Assembly (NCBI RefSeq): GCF_013031245.1
Contig: NZ_WPZL01000020.1
Location: 1-64,000 of the forward strand
Reading direction: 5' to 3'
DNA length: 64,000 nt
Source of the DNA: Ruegeria lacuscaerulensis
GTDB taxonomy: Bacteria; Pseudomonadota; Alphaproteobacteria; Rhodobacterales; Rhodobacteraceae
The notes under the pieces were generated by a model that saw only the letters and a list, made by a program, of their open reading frames with translations, had not been told where the DNA came from and did not search any database. Positions 25,511-34,589 of the stretch are shown one piece after another (the stretch's first letter is position 1; the number at the start of each line of letters is the position of its first letter). A program made the translations under genes and the position numbers.

Positions 25511-26439
25511 TGCGCTATCCCCATCCGTTTCAGGACCGACCGTTCAATCAGCCCCAGCAGCCCGACGAGACAGGCCGCCAGAATGGCCGCGGCAAACAGG
25601 GCCGACCAGATTTGCACCGTCTGCCCGTAATAGCTGCCGGCCAGCAGACGCGCACCGAGACCAGCAACCGCCCCTGTCGGCAATTCACCAACAATGGCGC
25701 CCACCAGCGATGCTGCAATACCGATTTTCAGCGAGGTAAACAGGTACGGCATCGACGCCGGTAGCCGCAGTTTCCAGAACCCCTGCGAGCGGCTGGCATT
25801 GTAGGTGCGCAGCAAGTCCAGTTGCATTGCATCGGGGCTGCGCAGCCCTTTAACCATGCCGACAACGACGGGGAAGAAACTCAGATAAGCCGAGATGATG
25901 GCTTTGGGGATGATCCCCTGAATGCCAACTGAATACAGCACCACGATGATCATGGGTGCCAGTGCGATGATCGGAATGGTCTGGCTGACGATGGCCCATG
26001 GCATGACCGAAAGGTCCATCACGCGGCTATGAACAATCCCCACGGCCAGCAAAATACCCAGTCCGGTGCCAATCGCAAACCCCAGCAAAGTGGCGCTGAG
26101 TGTCACCCAGGAATGATAGATCAATGACCTTTTCGAGGTGATCTTCTTCTCGACCGTAGTATCCCACAACTCTTCGGCCACCTGATGCGGAGCCGGGAGA
26201 CGTGGCCGATCCTGTTCCCAGGTTTCGTCAATGGCGTAGGGGTTGTCGACTATCAGCTCAAACTCGCTCATGTTGCGCCGGTCGACCGCCTTGGGAGGAT
26301 CGACCTGTTCGCCTGCCCGTTCAAACTCGGTCAGAACGCCCTTGATGTTCATTGGCACACTGGCGGCGTACCAAAACAGAACAATGACCCCCACAACAGT
26401 CAGGACTGCCCAGACTGCTCTGATCCGTGCACTAGTCAT
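25507..26439 (-). CDS. ABC transporter permease 1 of the pyrimidine cluster
   Basis: A 310-residue permease. One N-terminal membrane segment (about 7-26) is followed by an approximately 70-residue hydrophilic insert and then five further segments. The EAA loop is LRTYNASRSQGFWKLRLPAS. I use ATG 26439, which overlaps the ATPase stop; a start at 26487 would add 16 residues from within the ATPase gene. The long loop after the first segment may face the periplasm and contact the binding protein. It pairs with the permease at 24665. Confidence 0.87.
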   Translation of the reverse strand: MTSARIRAVWAVLTVVGVIVLFWYAASVPMNIKGVLTEFERAGEQVDPPKAVDRRNMSEFELIVDNPYAIDETWEQDRPRLPAPHQVAEELWDTTVEKKITSKRSLIYHSWVTLSATLLGFAIGTGLGILLAVGIVHSRVMDLSVMPWAIVSQTIPIIALAPMIIVVLYSVGIQGIIPKAIISAYLSFFPVVVGMVKGLRSPDAMQLDLLRTYNASRSQGFWKLRLPASMPYLFTSLKIGIAASLVGAIVGELPTGAVAGLGARLLAGSYYGQTVQIWSALFAAAILAACLVGLLGLIERSVLKRMGIAQ

Positions 26440-27226
26440 CCGTATGCCCCGCCCTGAGGCCCTCGCGTACGCGATGGGCAACTTCAATGAACTCCGGGGT
26501 ATCCCGGATATCCAATGGCCGTTCCTTCGGCAAAGGGCTGTCGATCACATCCGTAATCCGCCCGGGCCGCGGGCTCATCACCACGATCTTGGTACTGAGA
26601 TAAACCGCCTCGGGGATTGAATGCGTCACGAAGCCTATGGTTTTTTCCGTGCGCGCCCACAGAGCCAGAAGCTGCTCGTTCAGGTGATCGCGCACGATCT
26701 CGTCCAGCGCCCCGAAAGGCTCATCCATCAACAGGATATCCGCGTCAAATGCCAGCGCTCGGGCGATACTCGCCCGCTGCTGCATTCCCCCGGACAATTG
26801 CCACGGAAACTTTCCTCCAAACCCTTCCAGATCAACAAGTTCGAGAACATTCCTGACCCGATCTTCTTGCTCTTTACTCGAGTACCCCATGATCTCAAGC
26901 GGCAGCTTGATGTTCTTGGCGATGGTGCGCCAGGGATACAAACCCGCCGCTTGAAACACGTACCCATAGGCTCGGTTCCGCCGCGCCTCATCCGGTGTCA
27001 TGCCATTGACCGTCAGAGTTCCCCCGGTCGGGGTTTCAAGCGCCGCTATACAGCGAAGAAAGGTGGTTTTTCCACAACCCGAAGGCCCGATGAAACTAAC
27101 GAAATCGCCTTTGTTGACGGTCAAGCTCACATCTTTTAACGCATGAATCGGCCCATCATTGGTCTGGAAGGTCAGGTCCAGCTGCCTTGCCTCGATTACG
27201 GGCTGGGTAGTGCTGTCAATATTCAT
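26432..27226 (-). CDS. ABC transporter ATP-binding protein of the pyrimidine cluster
   Basis: A 264-residue ABC ATPase with Walker A GPSGCGKT, signature LSGGMQQR, Walker B ILLMDEPFGALD and H-loop FVTHS, as in the nitrate/sulfonate/taurine group. ATG 27226 (MNIDSTTQ) is chosen; earlier in-frame codons run into the space after the dihydropyrimidinase gene. Its stop overlaps the first permease start. It drives uptake with the two permeases and the NMT1/THI5-like protein. Confidence 0.89.
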   Translation of the reverse strand: MNIDSTTQPVIEARQLDLTFQTNDGPIHALKDVSLTVNKGDFVSFIGPSGCGKTTFLRCIAALETPTGGTLTVNGMTPDEARRNRAYGYVFQAAGLYPWRTIAKNIKLPLEIMGYSSKEQEDRVRNVLELVDLEGFGGKFPWQLSGGMQQRASIARALAFDADILLMDEPFGALDEIVRDHLNEQLLALWARTEKTIGFVTHSIPEAVYLSTKIVVMSPRPGRITDVIDSPLPKERPLDIRDTPEFIEVAHRVREGLRAGHTDD

Positions 27227-27281
27227 TCCATTGCCTTGAAAAGGTTCGGCTTTTGGCCGTTGAAAATGCGACCCTTGCACG

Positions 27282-28736
27282 TCAAACACCCGTCGCTGGG
27301 ATGCCCGTCCGATCAACCGGCCGCGGCGCGGTCAGCTCTTTCCAGGTGCTCAGGGCTTTGTTGACGTGACCATTCGGCTCGCGCGCGACAAACTCGCCAT
27401 GACCTTCCTTAGTCCGGATTTCCCCGTCATGCACGGCCACGTGACCGCGTGTCAGTGTAAAGCGCGGCAGGCCTTTGACCTCTTTGCCCTCAAACACATT
27501 GTAATCGATAGACGATTGTTGCGTATCGGCGCTGATCGTCTTGGTTTTCTCAGGGTCCCAAACAACGATATCCGCATCCGCCCCAACAAGGATTGCACCC
27601 TTTTTCGGATAGCAATTCAATATCTTGGCAATGTTTGTTGATGTGACCGCCACAAACTCCTGCGGTGTCAGGCGCCCTGTGTTCACGCCATGCGTCCACA
27701 GCATCGGCATCCGGTCTTCCAACCCGCCGGTCCCGTTCGGGATCTTGGTAAAGTCACCAACGCCAGAGCGTTTCTGCTCGGTGGTAAAGGCGCAATGGTC
27801 CGTGGCGACAACACTCAGCGTGCCGGAATGCAGCCCGTTCCACAGGCTGTCCTGATGCTGTTTGTTCCGGAACGGAGGGCTCATGACCCGGCGCGCGGCG
27901 TGGTCCCAATCCTGGTGGAAGTATTCACTTTCATCCAGAGTCAGGTGCTGGATCAGAGGCTCGCCCCACACCCGCTTGCCCTGCATCTTGGCCCGACGAA
28001 TGGCCTCATGCGCCTCTTCACACGAGGTATGCACCACATAAAGCGGCACGCCCGCCATGTCCGCAATCATGATCGCGCGGTTGGTTGCCTCGCCTTCCAC
28101 CTGCGGCGGGCGGGAATAAGCATGCGCCTCGGGTCCAGTATTGCCCTCGGCCATCAGTTTGGCCTGCAGCTCGGCGACAACATCGCCATTCTCGGCATGC
28201 ACCATCGCGATACCGCCCAACTCTGCCAAGCGCTTGAATGAGGCGTACAATTCATCGTCATTGACCATCAGCGCGCCCTTGTAGGCCATGAAGTGCTTGA
28301 ACGTATTGATCCCGCGTGTCTCAATGACAGTTTTGATGTCGTCGAATACCTGCTCGCCCCACCAGGTTACGGCCATGTGGAAGGAATAATCGCAGTTTGC
28401 GCGGGTCGATTTGTTGTCCCAGCGCTTCAACGCATCCAGCAAGCTCTCTCCGGGGTTCGGCAATGCGAAGTCCACCACCATGGTGGTGCCACCAGCCAAG
28501 GCCGCCCGCGTCCCGCTTTCGAAGTCGTCGCTGGAATAGGTGCCCATGAATGGCATCTCGAGGTGTGTGTGTGGATCGATCCCACCCGGCATGACGTAAC
28601 AGCCGGTCGCGTCCAGCGCTTTGTCCCCTTTCAGACCCAACCCGATCTCGGTGATGACGCCGCCCTCGACTTTAACATCCGCCTTATAGGACAAATCGGC
28701 AGTTACGACGGTTCCGTTCTTGATCACAGTTGACAT
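27282..28736 (-). CDS. hydA: Dihydropyrimidinase
   Basis: A 484-residue amidohydrolase that opens the ring of 5,6-dihydrouracil or dihydrothymine to the N-carbamoyl-beta-amino acid. H56 and H58 of the DPHTHLE motif bind the metal centre, and K153 in FMAYKG is the lysine expected to be carboxylated. The length is standard. AGGGAG precedes the ATG. It is the second enzyme of reductive pyrimidine breakdown; PreTA supply the substrate and the amidohydrolase at 28811 uses the product. D-hydantoinase activity is a common side activity. Confidence 0.93.
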   Translation of the reverse strand: MSTVIKNGTVVTADLSYKADVKVEGGVITEIGLGLKGDKALDATGCYVMPGGIDPHTHLEMPFMGTYSSDDFESGTRAALAGGTTMVVDFALPNPGESLLDALKRWDNKSTRANCDYSFHMAVTWWGEQVFDDIKTVIETRGINTFKHFMAYKGALMVNDDELYASFKRLAELGGIAMVHAENGDVVAELQAKLMAEGNTGPEAHAYSRPPQVEGEATNRAIMIADMAGVPLYVVHTSCEEAHEAIRRAKMQGKRVWGEPLIQHLTLDESEYFHQDWDHAARRVMSPPFRNKQHQDSLWNGLHSGTLSVVATDHCAFTTEQKRSGVGDFTKIPNGTGGLEDRMPMLWTHGVNTGRLTPQEFVAVTSTNIAKILNCYPKKGAILVGADADIVVWDPEKTKTISADTQQSSIDYNVFEGKEVKGLPRFTLTRGHVAVHDGEIRTKEGHGEFVAREPNGHVNKALSTWKELTAPRPVDRTGIPATGV

Positions 28737-28810
28737 GTTTTTCTCCCTGCGGGCGCTTTGCGCCTCATGTTGTTTTCATCTAGGTTTCAGGCAGTTATCC
28801 CGAACCCAAT

Positions 28811-30061
28811 TTATTCAACGATTTCTGCTGTCTCGACGACGGCGTGGAACAGAACATCCGCCCCGGCGGCTGCCCATTCCTTGCTGATTTCCTCGGCCTC
28901 GTTGTGGCTCAGCCCGTCCACGCACGGACACATGACCATTGCGGTGGGCGCCACGCGGTTGATCCAGCATGCATCATGCCCCGCACCCGAGATGATATCC
29001 GTATGCGAGTACCCCAGTCGCTCGGCCGCATCCCGGACCGCCGCAACGCATCCGTCATCGAACTTCACCGGGTCAAACCCGCCAACCTTTTCGAATTCGA
29101 TCTGCAAACCCATCTCATTGACGATATCCTCGGCTGCGACACGCAGACGGTTTTCCATATCGGTGATGACGGACAATTCGGGTGAGCGGAAATCAACCGT
29201 GAACACCACCTTGCCGGGGATCACATTGCGCGAGTTCGGATACACATCGATATGCCCCGCCGCGCCAACGGCGTGAGGCGCGTGGGACCATGCGATTTCA
29301 TCCACTTTTTCAAGAATACGCGCCATTGCCAAACCGGCGTTCTTACGCATCGGCATCGGGGTCGACCCAGTATGGGCGTCCTTGCCGGTCACGGTGATTT
29401 GTGTCCAACTCAGCCCCTGCCCATGGGTGACCACGCCGATATCCTTGTCCTCAGCCTCAAGGATCGGCCCCTGTTCGATATGTAACTCAAAGAACGCGTG
29501 CATCTTGCGCGCGCCGACTTCTTCGTCGCCCCGCCAACCTATACGCTCAAGCTCATCGCCAAACTTCTTGCCTTCAGCATCTTCGCGATCGTAGGCCCAA
29601 TCCTGCGTGTGCATCCCTGCGAATACGCCGGAAGACAGCATCGCCGGGGCATAACGCGTGCCCTCTTCGTTTGTCCAATTGGTCGCAACAATCGGGTGTT
29701 TGGTCTTGATGTCCAGATCGTTGAGCGTCCGAATGATCTCCAACCCACCCAGAACACCCAGAACTCCGTCATACTTGCCACCTGTGGGCTGCGTATCCAG
29801 ATGCGATCCGACATAGACCGGCAGCGCCTCGGGATCGGTGCCTTCACGGCGGGCAAACATGTTGCCCATCTGATCCAGCCCCATGGTGCAACCCGCATCT
29901 TCACACCACTTCTGGAACAGCGCGCGGCCTTGGGCATCCTCATCCGTCAGTGTCTGACGGTTGTTTCCGCCCGCAACTCCGGGGCCAATCTTGGCCATCT
30001 CCATCAGGCTGTCCCAAAGTCTGTCGCCATTGATCCTGAGGTTTTGCGCCGGAGCTGCCAT
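28811..30061 (-). CDS. Zn-dependent M20 amidohydrolase (beta-ureidopropionase/allantoate amidohydrolase family)
   Basis: A 416-residue M20-type hydrolase. Metal-ligand segments are GSHLDTQPTGGKYDG (about 83-97), TNEEGTRYAP, and the ISGAGHDA motif near the C-terminus. In this setting it should cleave N-carbamoyl-beta-alanine or its methyl homologue to the beta-amino acid, CO2 and ammonia, the third step of the pathway. An in-frame ATG at 30118 lies inside the RutR operator, so I use 30061, preceded by AGGG. It is the first gene of the catabolic/transport operon. Confidence 0.9.
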   Translation of the reverse strand: MAAPAQNLRINGDRLWDSLMEMAKIGPGVAGGNNRQTLTDEDAQGRALFQKWCEDAGCTMGLDQMGNMFARREGTDPEALPVYVGSHLDTQPTGGKYDGVLGVLGGLEIIRTLNDLDIKTKHPIVATNWTNEEGTRYAPAMLSSGVFAGMHTQDWAYDREDAEGKKFGDELERIGWRGDEEVGARKMHAFFELHIEQGPILEAEDKDIGVVTHGQGLSWTQITVTGKDAHTGSTPMPMRKNAGLAMARILEKVDEIAWSHAPHAVGAAGHIDVYPNSRNVIPGKVVFTVDFRSPELSVITDMENRLRVAAEDIVNEMGLQIEFEKVGGFDPVKFDDGCVAAVRDAAERLGYSHTDIISGAGHDACWINRVAPTAMVMCPCVDGLSHNEAEEISKEWAAAGADVLFHAVVETAEIVE

Positions 30062-30110
30062 CTTGTTTTTCCCTGTTGCTTGCGATTTGGCTCGCTTTTG
30101 GTGTCTTGAT

Positions 30111-30126
30111 TTGACCATCTGGTCAA
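30111..30126. promoter_or_regulatory. RutR operator between rutR and the catabolic operon
   Basis: The sequence is TTGACCATCTGGTCAA, an exact match to the known RutR consensus TTGACCA-N2-TGGTCAA. It lies 50 bases upstream of the amidohydrolase start and about 106 bases upstream of rutR, so it can repress both. In characterised RutR, uracil releases the protein from DNA. Induction by uracil or thymine is therefore expected for this cluster. Confidence 0.9.
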
Positions 30127-30232
30127 ACTCACGCTATCACGGGTTCGAGATCAGTCAAGAAATTGCGAGACGTCGTCGGTATTTTTGACCTATTCGGCGT
30201 CCGCTTGCCGCAAAAAGAGACAGCCTGAAAAC

Positions 30233-30841
30233 ATGCCCAAAGATCGCGAACCAACAAGAATTCAGAAAAAGAACCGTGCCGCGATCCTCGAGGCTGCTCT
30301 GAACGTGTTTTCCGCTCATGGGTTTCGGGGCGCAACCGTAGATCAGATCGCGATCGAAGCCGGGCTGAGCAAGCCGAACCTTTTGTATTATTTCCCGTCG
30401 AAAGAGGCGATACACACTGCACTGTTGTCCGGCTTGCTGGAGACATGGCTGGCTCCTCTGCATGATCTCGACGAGGCCGGTGACCCGATGGAAGAGATTC
30501 TGGCCTATATCCGGCGCAAGCTTCACATGAGTCAGGAACTGCCGCGCGAAAGCCGCCTGTTTGCCAACGAATTGGTCCAGGGTGCGCCCCGCATTCACGA
30601 CGCACTTTCGAATGACCTCAAGGCGTTGGTGGATGAAAAGACAGCGGTCCTGACGAATTGGATGGATCAGGGGAAAATCGCACGTCTGCACCCGTATCAT
30701 CTGATCTTTTCGATCTGGGCGCTGACGCAGCATTACGCAGATTTCGACGTTCAGGTCCGGGCGATTTTGGGGGAAGAGGATCCGTTCGAAGGGGCGGAAC
30801 CCTTTATCGACACGCTCTACCGAAAATTGCTGACGCCGTAA
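30233..30841 (+). CDS. rutR: TetR-family pyrimidine regulator RutR
   Basis: A 202-residue TetR-family repressor. The helix-turn-helix lies near residues 25-55 (FRGATVDQIAIEAGLSKPNLLYYFPSKE split as FRGATVDQIAIEAGLS and KPNLLYYFPSKE), and the C-terminal part matches RutR, including the WMDQGKI and ALTQHYADF segments. ATG 30233 is used; the TTG at 30185 adds 16 residues. It stands divergent from the catabolic operon and next to an exact RutR operator. It should sense uracil or thymine and control the cluster. Confidence 0.92.
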   Translation: MPKDREPTRIQKKNRAAILEAALNVFSAHGFRGATVDQIAIEAGLSKPNLLYYFPSKEAIHTALLSGLLETWLAPLHDLDEAGDPMEEILAYIRRKLHMSQELPRESRLFANELVQGAPRIHDALSNDLKALVDEKTAVLTNWMDQGKIARLHPYHLIFSIWALTQHYADFDVQVRAILGEEDPFEGAEPFIDTLYRKLLTP

Positions 30842-30865
30842 AAAAAGGGGCCGTTTACCGGCCCC
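30842..30865 (-). terminator. Terminator of the preT-methyltransferase-preA operon
   Basis: On the minus strand GGGGCC, a seven-base loop and GGCCCC are followed by TTTTTT. It lies 22 bases after the preA stop and directly after the rutR stop on the other strand. Read on plus, the hairpin lacks a long T-run, so it works mainly for preA but may help rutR. Confidence 0.8.
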
Positions 30866-30886
30866 TTCCAGTTTCCACCGGCCGAT

Positions 30887-32191
30887 TTACTCGGCGGCTT
30901 TTGCCATTGGATTGTTTGGATGGGTCGTCCAGTTCGCATAGTCGGGCTGAACCTCGAGACCGGTTCGCGGATCGACCTCTCCAGCTGCCATGGGTACCAT
31001 CGAGATACAGCCTTCGACCGGGCAGACATCGACACAAAGGTTACAGGCGACGCATTCGTCATCCATGACTTCGAACACGCGGTCCTCTGACATTGAAATC
31101 GCCTGGTGGCTGGTGTCTTCACACGCGGCATAGCAGCGGCCGCATTTTATGCACTCGTCCTGATCGATCTTGGCCTTGGCCACGTAGTTCAGGTTCAGAT
31201 ACTGCCAATCGGTTACGTTCGGAACGGCAAGACCGACGATTTCCGAAACATCCTTATACCCCTTCTCGTCCATCCATTTGGACAGACCAGCGGTCAGTTC
31301 ATCAATGATCTTGAACCCGTAGGTCATCGCCGCGGTGCAGACCTGTACGTTGCCGCAACCTAGCGCCATGAACTCCGCCGCGTCGCGCCACGTAGTCACG
31401 CCACCGATACCCGATATCGGCAGGCCATGCGTGGCTTGAGCGCGCGATATCTCGGACACCATGGACAGCGCGATTGGCTTAACCGCCGGACCGCAATAAC
31501 CGCCATGGCTGCCTTTGCCGTCAATCGAAGGCTCGGGGCTGAACGTATCCAGATTGACGCTGGTGATCGAGTTGATCGTGTTGATCAGAGACACCGCATC
31601 CGCACCACCATTCTTCGCCGCCTCGGCCGGTTTACGTACATCTGTGATGTTCGGTGTCAGCTTCACGATGACCGGGCGGTCATAGTATTTCTTGCACCAG
31701 CGGGTGACCATCTCGATATATTCTGGGACCTGCCCAACGGCGGAACCCATACCACGCTCGCTCATCCCATGCGGGCAGCCGAAGTTCAGTTCGATTCCGT
31801 CAGCGCCGGTTTCGGCAACTCGGGGCAGAATAGCTTTCCACGCCTCTTCCTCGCAGGGCACCATGATCGAGGCGATCAGTGCCCGGTCCGGGTAGTCGGC
31901 CTTGACCCGTGCCATCTCTTCAAGATTCACCTCAAGCGGACGGTCGGTGATCAGTTCGATATTGTTCAAGCCCAACAGACGACGATCTGCACCGTAGATC
32001 GCACCATAGCGCGGACCGTTGACGTTCACGACCGGAGGCCCCTCGGCACCCAGCGTTTTCCAAACGACGCCGCCCCAACCGGCCTCAAACGCGCGGCGGA
32101 CGTTGTATTCCTTGTCCGTCGGCGGCGCTGAGGCCAGCCAGTAAGGGTTCGGGCTGGCAATACCCAAAAAGTTTGTTGTCAGATCGGCCAT
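30887..32191 (-). CDS. preA: NAD-dependent dihydropyrimidine dehydrogenase subunit PreA
   Basis: A 434-residue protein: a dihydroorotate dehydrogenase-like FMN barrel (about 1-320) with NFGCPHG near residues 137-143 carrying the catalytic cysteine, followed by two 4Fe-4S groups, CIKCGRCYAAC and CVACNLCVDVCP. It reduces uracil or thymine to the dihydro form using electrons from PreT. AAGGGAG precedes the ATG. The PreT and methyltransferase genes lie directly upstream on the same strand. Confidence 0.94.
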   Translation of the reverse strand: MADLTTNFLGIASPNPYWLASAPPTDKEYNVRRAFEAGWGGVVWKTLGAEGPPVVNVNGPRYGAIYGADRRLLGLNNIELITDRPLEVNLEEMARVKADYPDRALIASIMVPCEEEAWKAILPRVAETGADGIELNFGCPHGMSERGMGSAVGQVPEYIEMVTRWCKKYYDRPVIVKLTPNITDVRKPAEAAKNGGADAVSLINTINSITSVNLDTFSPEPSIDGKGSHGGYCGPAVKPIALSMVSEISRAQATHGLPISGIGGVTTWRDAAEFMALGCGNVQVCTAAMTYGFKIIDELTAGLSKWMDEKGYKDVSEIVGLAVPNVTDWQYLNLNYVAKAKIDQDECIKCGRCYAACEDTSHQAISMSEDRVFEVMDDECVACNLCVDVCPVEGCISMVPMAAGEVDPRTGLEVQPDYANWTTHPNNPMAKAAE

Positions 32192-32209
32192 GGCTTCTCC
32201 CTTCCCGGC

Positions 32210-33046
32210 TCAGCCGGATTTCTTGAATATCATTTCGGTCGGGCGAATGCGCCCGGCCTTGAGGTTTGCGACGTAGTTTTGAAACTTTTCAGGCGCCGTC
32301 TCGCCCATCATCAGGTGGATGCCCAAGGGGGGTGGACCGCTTTCGGCGATGCGCGCGAATACTTCCTCGAAAAAGGCAAGCGCGAACTCGGTCCGATCCG
32401 CCTCTGCGACCAGTTCGAGGCCCGCCGCGGTAGCGGCTTTCTTATAGACCTCCGGCGCATCGACAAAGGACGTCTCGGCGACAGTTGACCACGGCAGAGG
32501 AAAGGCTAGCGCCTCATCCACTTCCCCACCCATCACATCAAACAGGGCAAAGGTTCCATGCCAGGCAAGCGCACGCGAGACTTCCGCGAATAGGCCGGTC
32601 TTGTCTTCGATGTTCATCCCGACATGCATCATGACGGCAAGATCGAAACCCGCGTCCGGCACAGGCATATCCAGCGCACTGCCCACCAGAAAACTCGCCT
32701 TTTCGGAATGCCCGACGAGTTCACTCAAAGCAGTGGCCGTTTCGACAAATTCTGGCGTCAGGTCGACCCCAGTCACTGTCGAGTCATAGCGATCCACGAT
32801 GTACCGCGACGTCCCGCCGATACCGCAACCGACATCCAGCACACGGGTCGCGTGAGTTGGCGAAAGCTGGGCAAACAGGTTGTCCGTTGCAAGAACACCG
32901 CCGGTGTGGAACTCATCGCCTGCCTTGAGGTCGGCGACCGTTGCCGCATTAGGATCTATGCCACTGGCCTTGAGCGCCTCACGCATGCGTTCCGTAAGAG
33001 CACCGGTTGTATAGTGTTGCGCTACAGCTTGTTCGATCTGGGACAT
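32210..33046 (-). CDS. SAM-dependent methyltransferase inside the pre operon
   Basis: A 278-residue class I methyltransferase. SAM motif I is VLDVGCGIGGTSRYI (about 68-82), and the acidic residue after beta-2 lies in VTGVDLTPEF. The overall pattern (HYTTGALTERM at the start, MMHVGMNIEDK mid-way) recalls dimethylglycine- and sarcosine-type methyltransferases, but I cannot set the substrate. It is 18 bases before preA and 46 after preT, so it belongs to their operon. Its relation to pyrimidine breakdown is unclear. Confidence 0.8.
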   Translation of the reverse strand: MSQIEQAVAQHYTTGALTERMREALKASGIDPNAATVADLKAGDEFHTGGVLATDNLFAQLSPTHATRVLDVGCGIGGTSRYIVDRYDSTVTGVDLTPEFVETATALSELVGHSEKASFLVGSALDMPVPDAGFDLAVMMHVGMNIEDKTGLFAEVSRALAWHGTFALFDVMGGEVDEALAFPLPWSTVAETSFVDAPEVYKKAATAAGLELVAEADRTEFALAFFEEVFARIAESGPPPLGIHLMMGETAPEKFQNYVANLKAGRIRPTEMIFKKSG

Positions 33047-33092
33047 GAGAATACCTCAGCAGCGAATGGGATGGGGTGAATGCCCCATCCTA

Positions 33093-34427
33093 TCACGAAA
33101 CGAGCGTTGCGTGGATGTCCATCGCCGCATCCCGACCCTCGGCGACGGCAGTCACGGTCAGGTCTTCGCCACCTGACGCGCAGTCGCCCCCGGCCCAGAC
33201 ACCGGCCACGGACGTGCGCCCGACCTCATTCACGGCGATCTTGTTGCCGTCCAGAGTTAATCCCTCGGGTGCGCCTTCCAGCGTCTGACCAATCGCCTTG
33301 AGGACCTGATCGGCGGGCACACGGATCAACTCTCCGGTTCCGGAAAGCGTGCCGTCGTGGCTGGAGGTATATTCCAGTTCGATCTCTGCCGCTGCCCCGT
33401 TTCCATGGACGGCCACGGGTTGGACGTTGGTCATGATCTTGACGCCGTGCGAGGCCGCAAGATCCTGTTCATACCGGCTGGCGCCCATTGCGTCGCGGCC
33501 GCGCCGATAGGCGATGGTGACATGCTCGGCCCCCAGAAGTTTCGACTTCACAGCCGCGTCCACCGCAGTCATGCCGCCACCGATAACAACCACATTGCGA
33601 CCTACCGGCAGGTCCACCAGATCCGAGGCCTGACGGACATCCGAGATGAAATCAACAGCGTGGCGAACACCGTCCAGATCAGCCCCTTGGGCGCGCAATG
33701 CGTTCACCCCGGCCAGACCAATGGACAGGAAAACCGCATCGTAATTCTCGACCAAACCGTCCAGCGAGATGCTCTCACCCAGAACCGAGCCGGTCTCGAT
33801 AGTGATCCCGCCGATTTGCAACAGCCAGTCAACTTCGGCCTGAGCGAAATCGTTGGTCGATTTATAAGCGGCGATCCCATATTCGTTCAGCCCGCCGGGT
33901 TTTGGGCGGCTTTCATGGATCACCACGTCGTGGCCCAGCATCGCCAGCCGATGCGCGCAGGCCAGACCAGCTGGCCCTGCCCCGATTACGGCGACCGACT
34001 TTCCGGACGGCGCAGCGCGTTCAAACGGATGATCCCCGGCAACCATGACACTGTCTGTTGCGTAGCGCTGCAAACGCCCGATCTCGACCGGAGAGCCTTC
34101 GGCAGTCTCACGCACACAGGCTTCTTCACACAATGTCTCGGTGGGACAGACGCGGGCGCACATGCCACCCAGAATGTTCTGCGCCAGAATGGTCTCGCCC
34201 GCCGCTTCGGGCTGACCAGCCTGAATCTGCCGCATGAACAACGGAATGTCGATGTCAGTTGGACAAGCCGTCACGCACGGCGCGTCGTAACAAAAATAAC
34301 ACCGATCCGCTGCCACGGCGGCCTCATGCGGGGCCAGTGGCGGATGCAGATCCGTGAAATTCGAGGTCAGCTCATCGCTGGAAAGCCGCCCGGAGACAAT
34401 GCCGGGGGCGATCTGGCCCTGTGCCAT
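33093..34427 (-). CDS. preT: NAD(P)-dependent oxidoreductase subunit PreT
   Basis: A 444-residue flavoprotein resembling the N-terminal part of dihydropyrimidine dehydrogenase and glutamate synthase small subunit. An Fe-S region with CYFCYDAPCVTACP and CARVCPTETLCEEAC (about 45-115) is followed by the FAD site VIGAGPAGLACAHR (about 150-163) and the NADH site VVIGGGMTAVD. It passes electrons from NADH to PreA. ATG 34427 has AGGGAG before it; a start at 34475 adds 16 residues. It is the first gene of the preT-methyltransferase-preA operon. Confidence 0.92.
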   Translation of the reverse strand: MAQGQIAPGIVSGRLSSDELTSNFTDLHPPLAPHEAAVAADRCYFCYDAPCVTACPTDIDIPLFMRQIQAGQPEAAGETILAQNILGGMCARVCPTETLCEEACVRETAEGSPVEIGRLQRYATDSVMVAGDHPFERAAPSGKSVAVIGAGPAGLACAHRLAMLGHDVVIHESRPKPGGLNEYGIAAYKSTNDFAQAEVDWLLQIGGITIETGSVLGESISLDGLVENYDAVFLSIGLAGVNALRAQGADLDGVRHAVDFISDVRQASDLVDLPVGRNVVVIGGGMTAVDAAVKSKLLGAEHVTIAYRRGRDAMGASRYEQDLAASHGVKIMTNVQPVAVHGNGAAAEIELEYTSSHDGTLSGTGELIRVPADQVLKAIGQTLEGAPEGLTLDGNKIAVNEVGRTSVAGVWAGGDCASGGEDLTVTAVAEGRDAAMDIHATLVS

Positions 34428-34483
34428 CACTCTACTCCCTGTAGATATGTTCGTTATGACTTCAGCTTGCCACAATCTGATTT

Positions 34484-34499
34484 TTTATCAAATGGTAAA
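34484..34499. promoter_or_regulatory. Degenerate RutR-like site upstream of preT
   Basis: TTTATCAAATGGTAAA, 57 bases upstream of the preT ATG, matches TTGACCA-N2-TGGTCAA at 11 of 14 fixed positions and keeps the palindrome shape. It may be a weaker RutR operator that ties preT-preA to the same uracil signal. The AT-rich surroundings allow a chance match. Confidence 0.5.
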
Positions 34500-34523
34500 A
34501 TTTACAAAATGATCAGAAAAAGC

Positions 34524-34550
34524 AAAAACCGGGCTCATGGACCCGGTTTT
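34524..34550 (-). terminator. Terminator after the cupin gene
   Basis: AACCGGG and CCCGGTT arms surround an eight-base loop. A-runs and T-runs flank both sides (AAAA before, TTTTTT after), so it is usable in either direction. On the minus strand it ends the cupin transcript at 34590, and it separates that gene from preT. Confidence 0.8.
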
Positions 34551-34589
34551 TTCGTAAAATCTGCCTGTTTTTTCTTACAGATGACAGTT

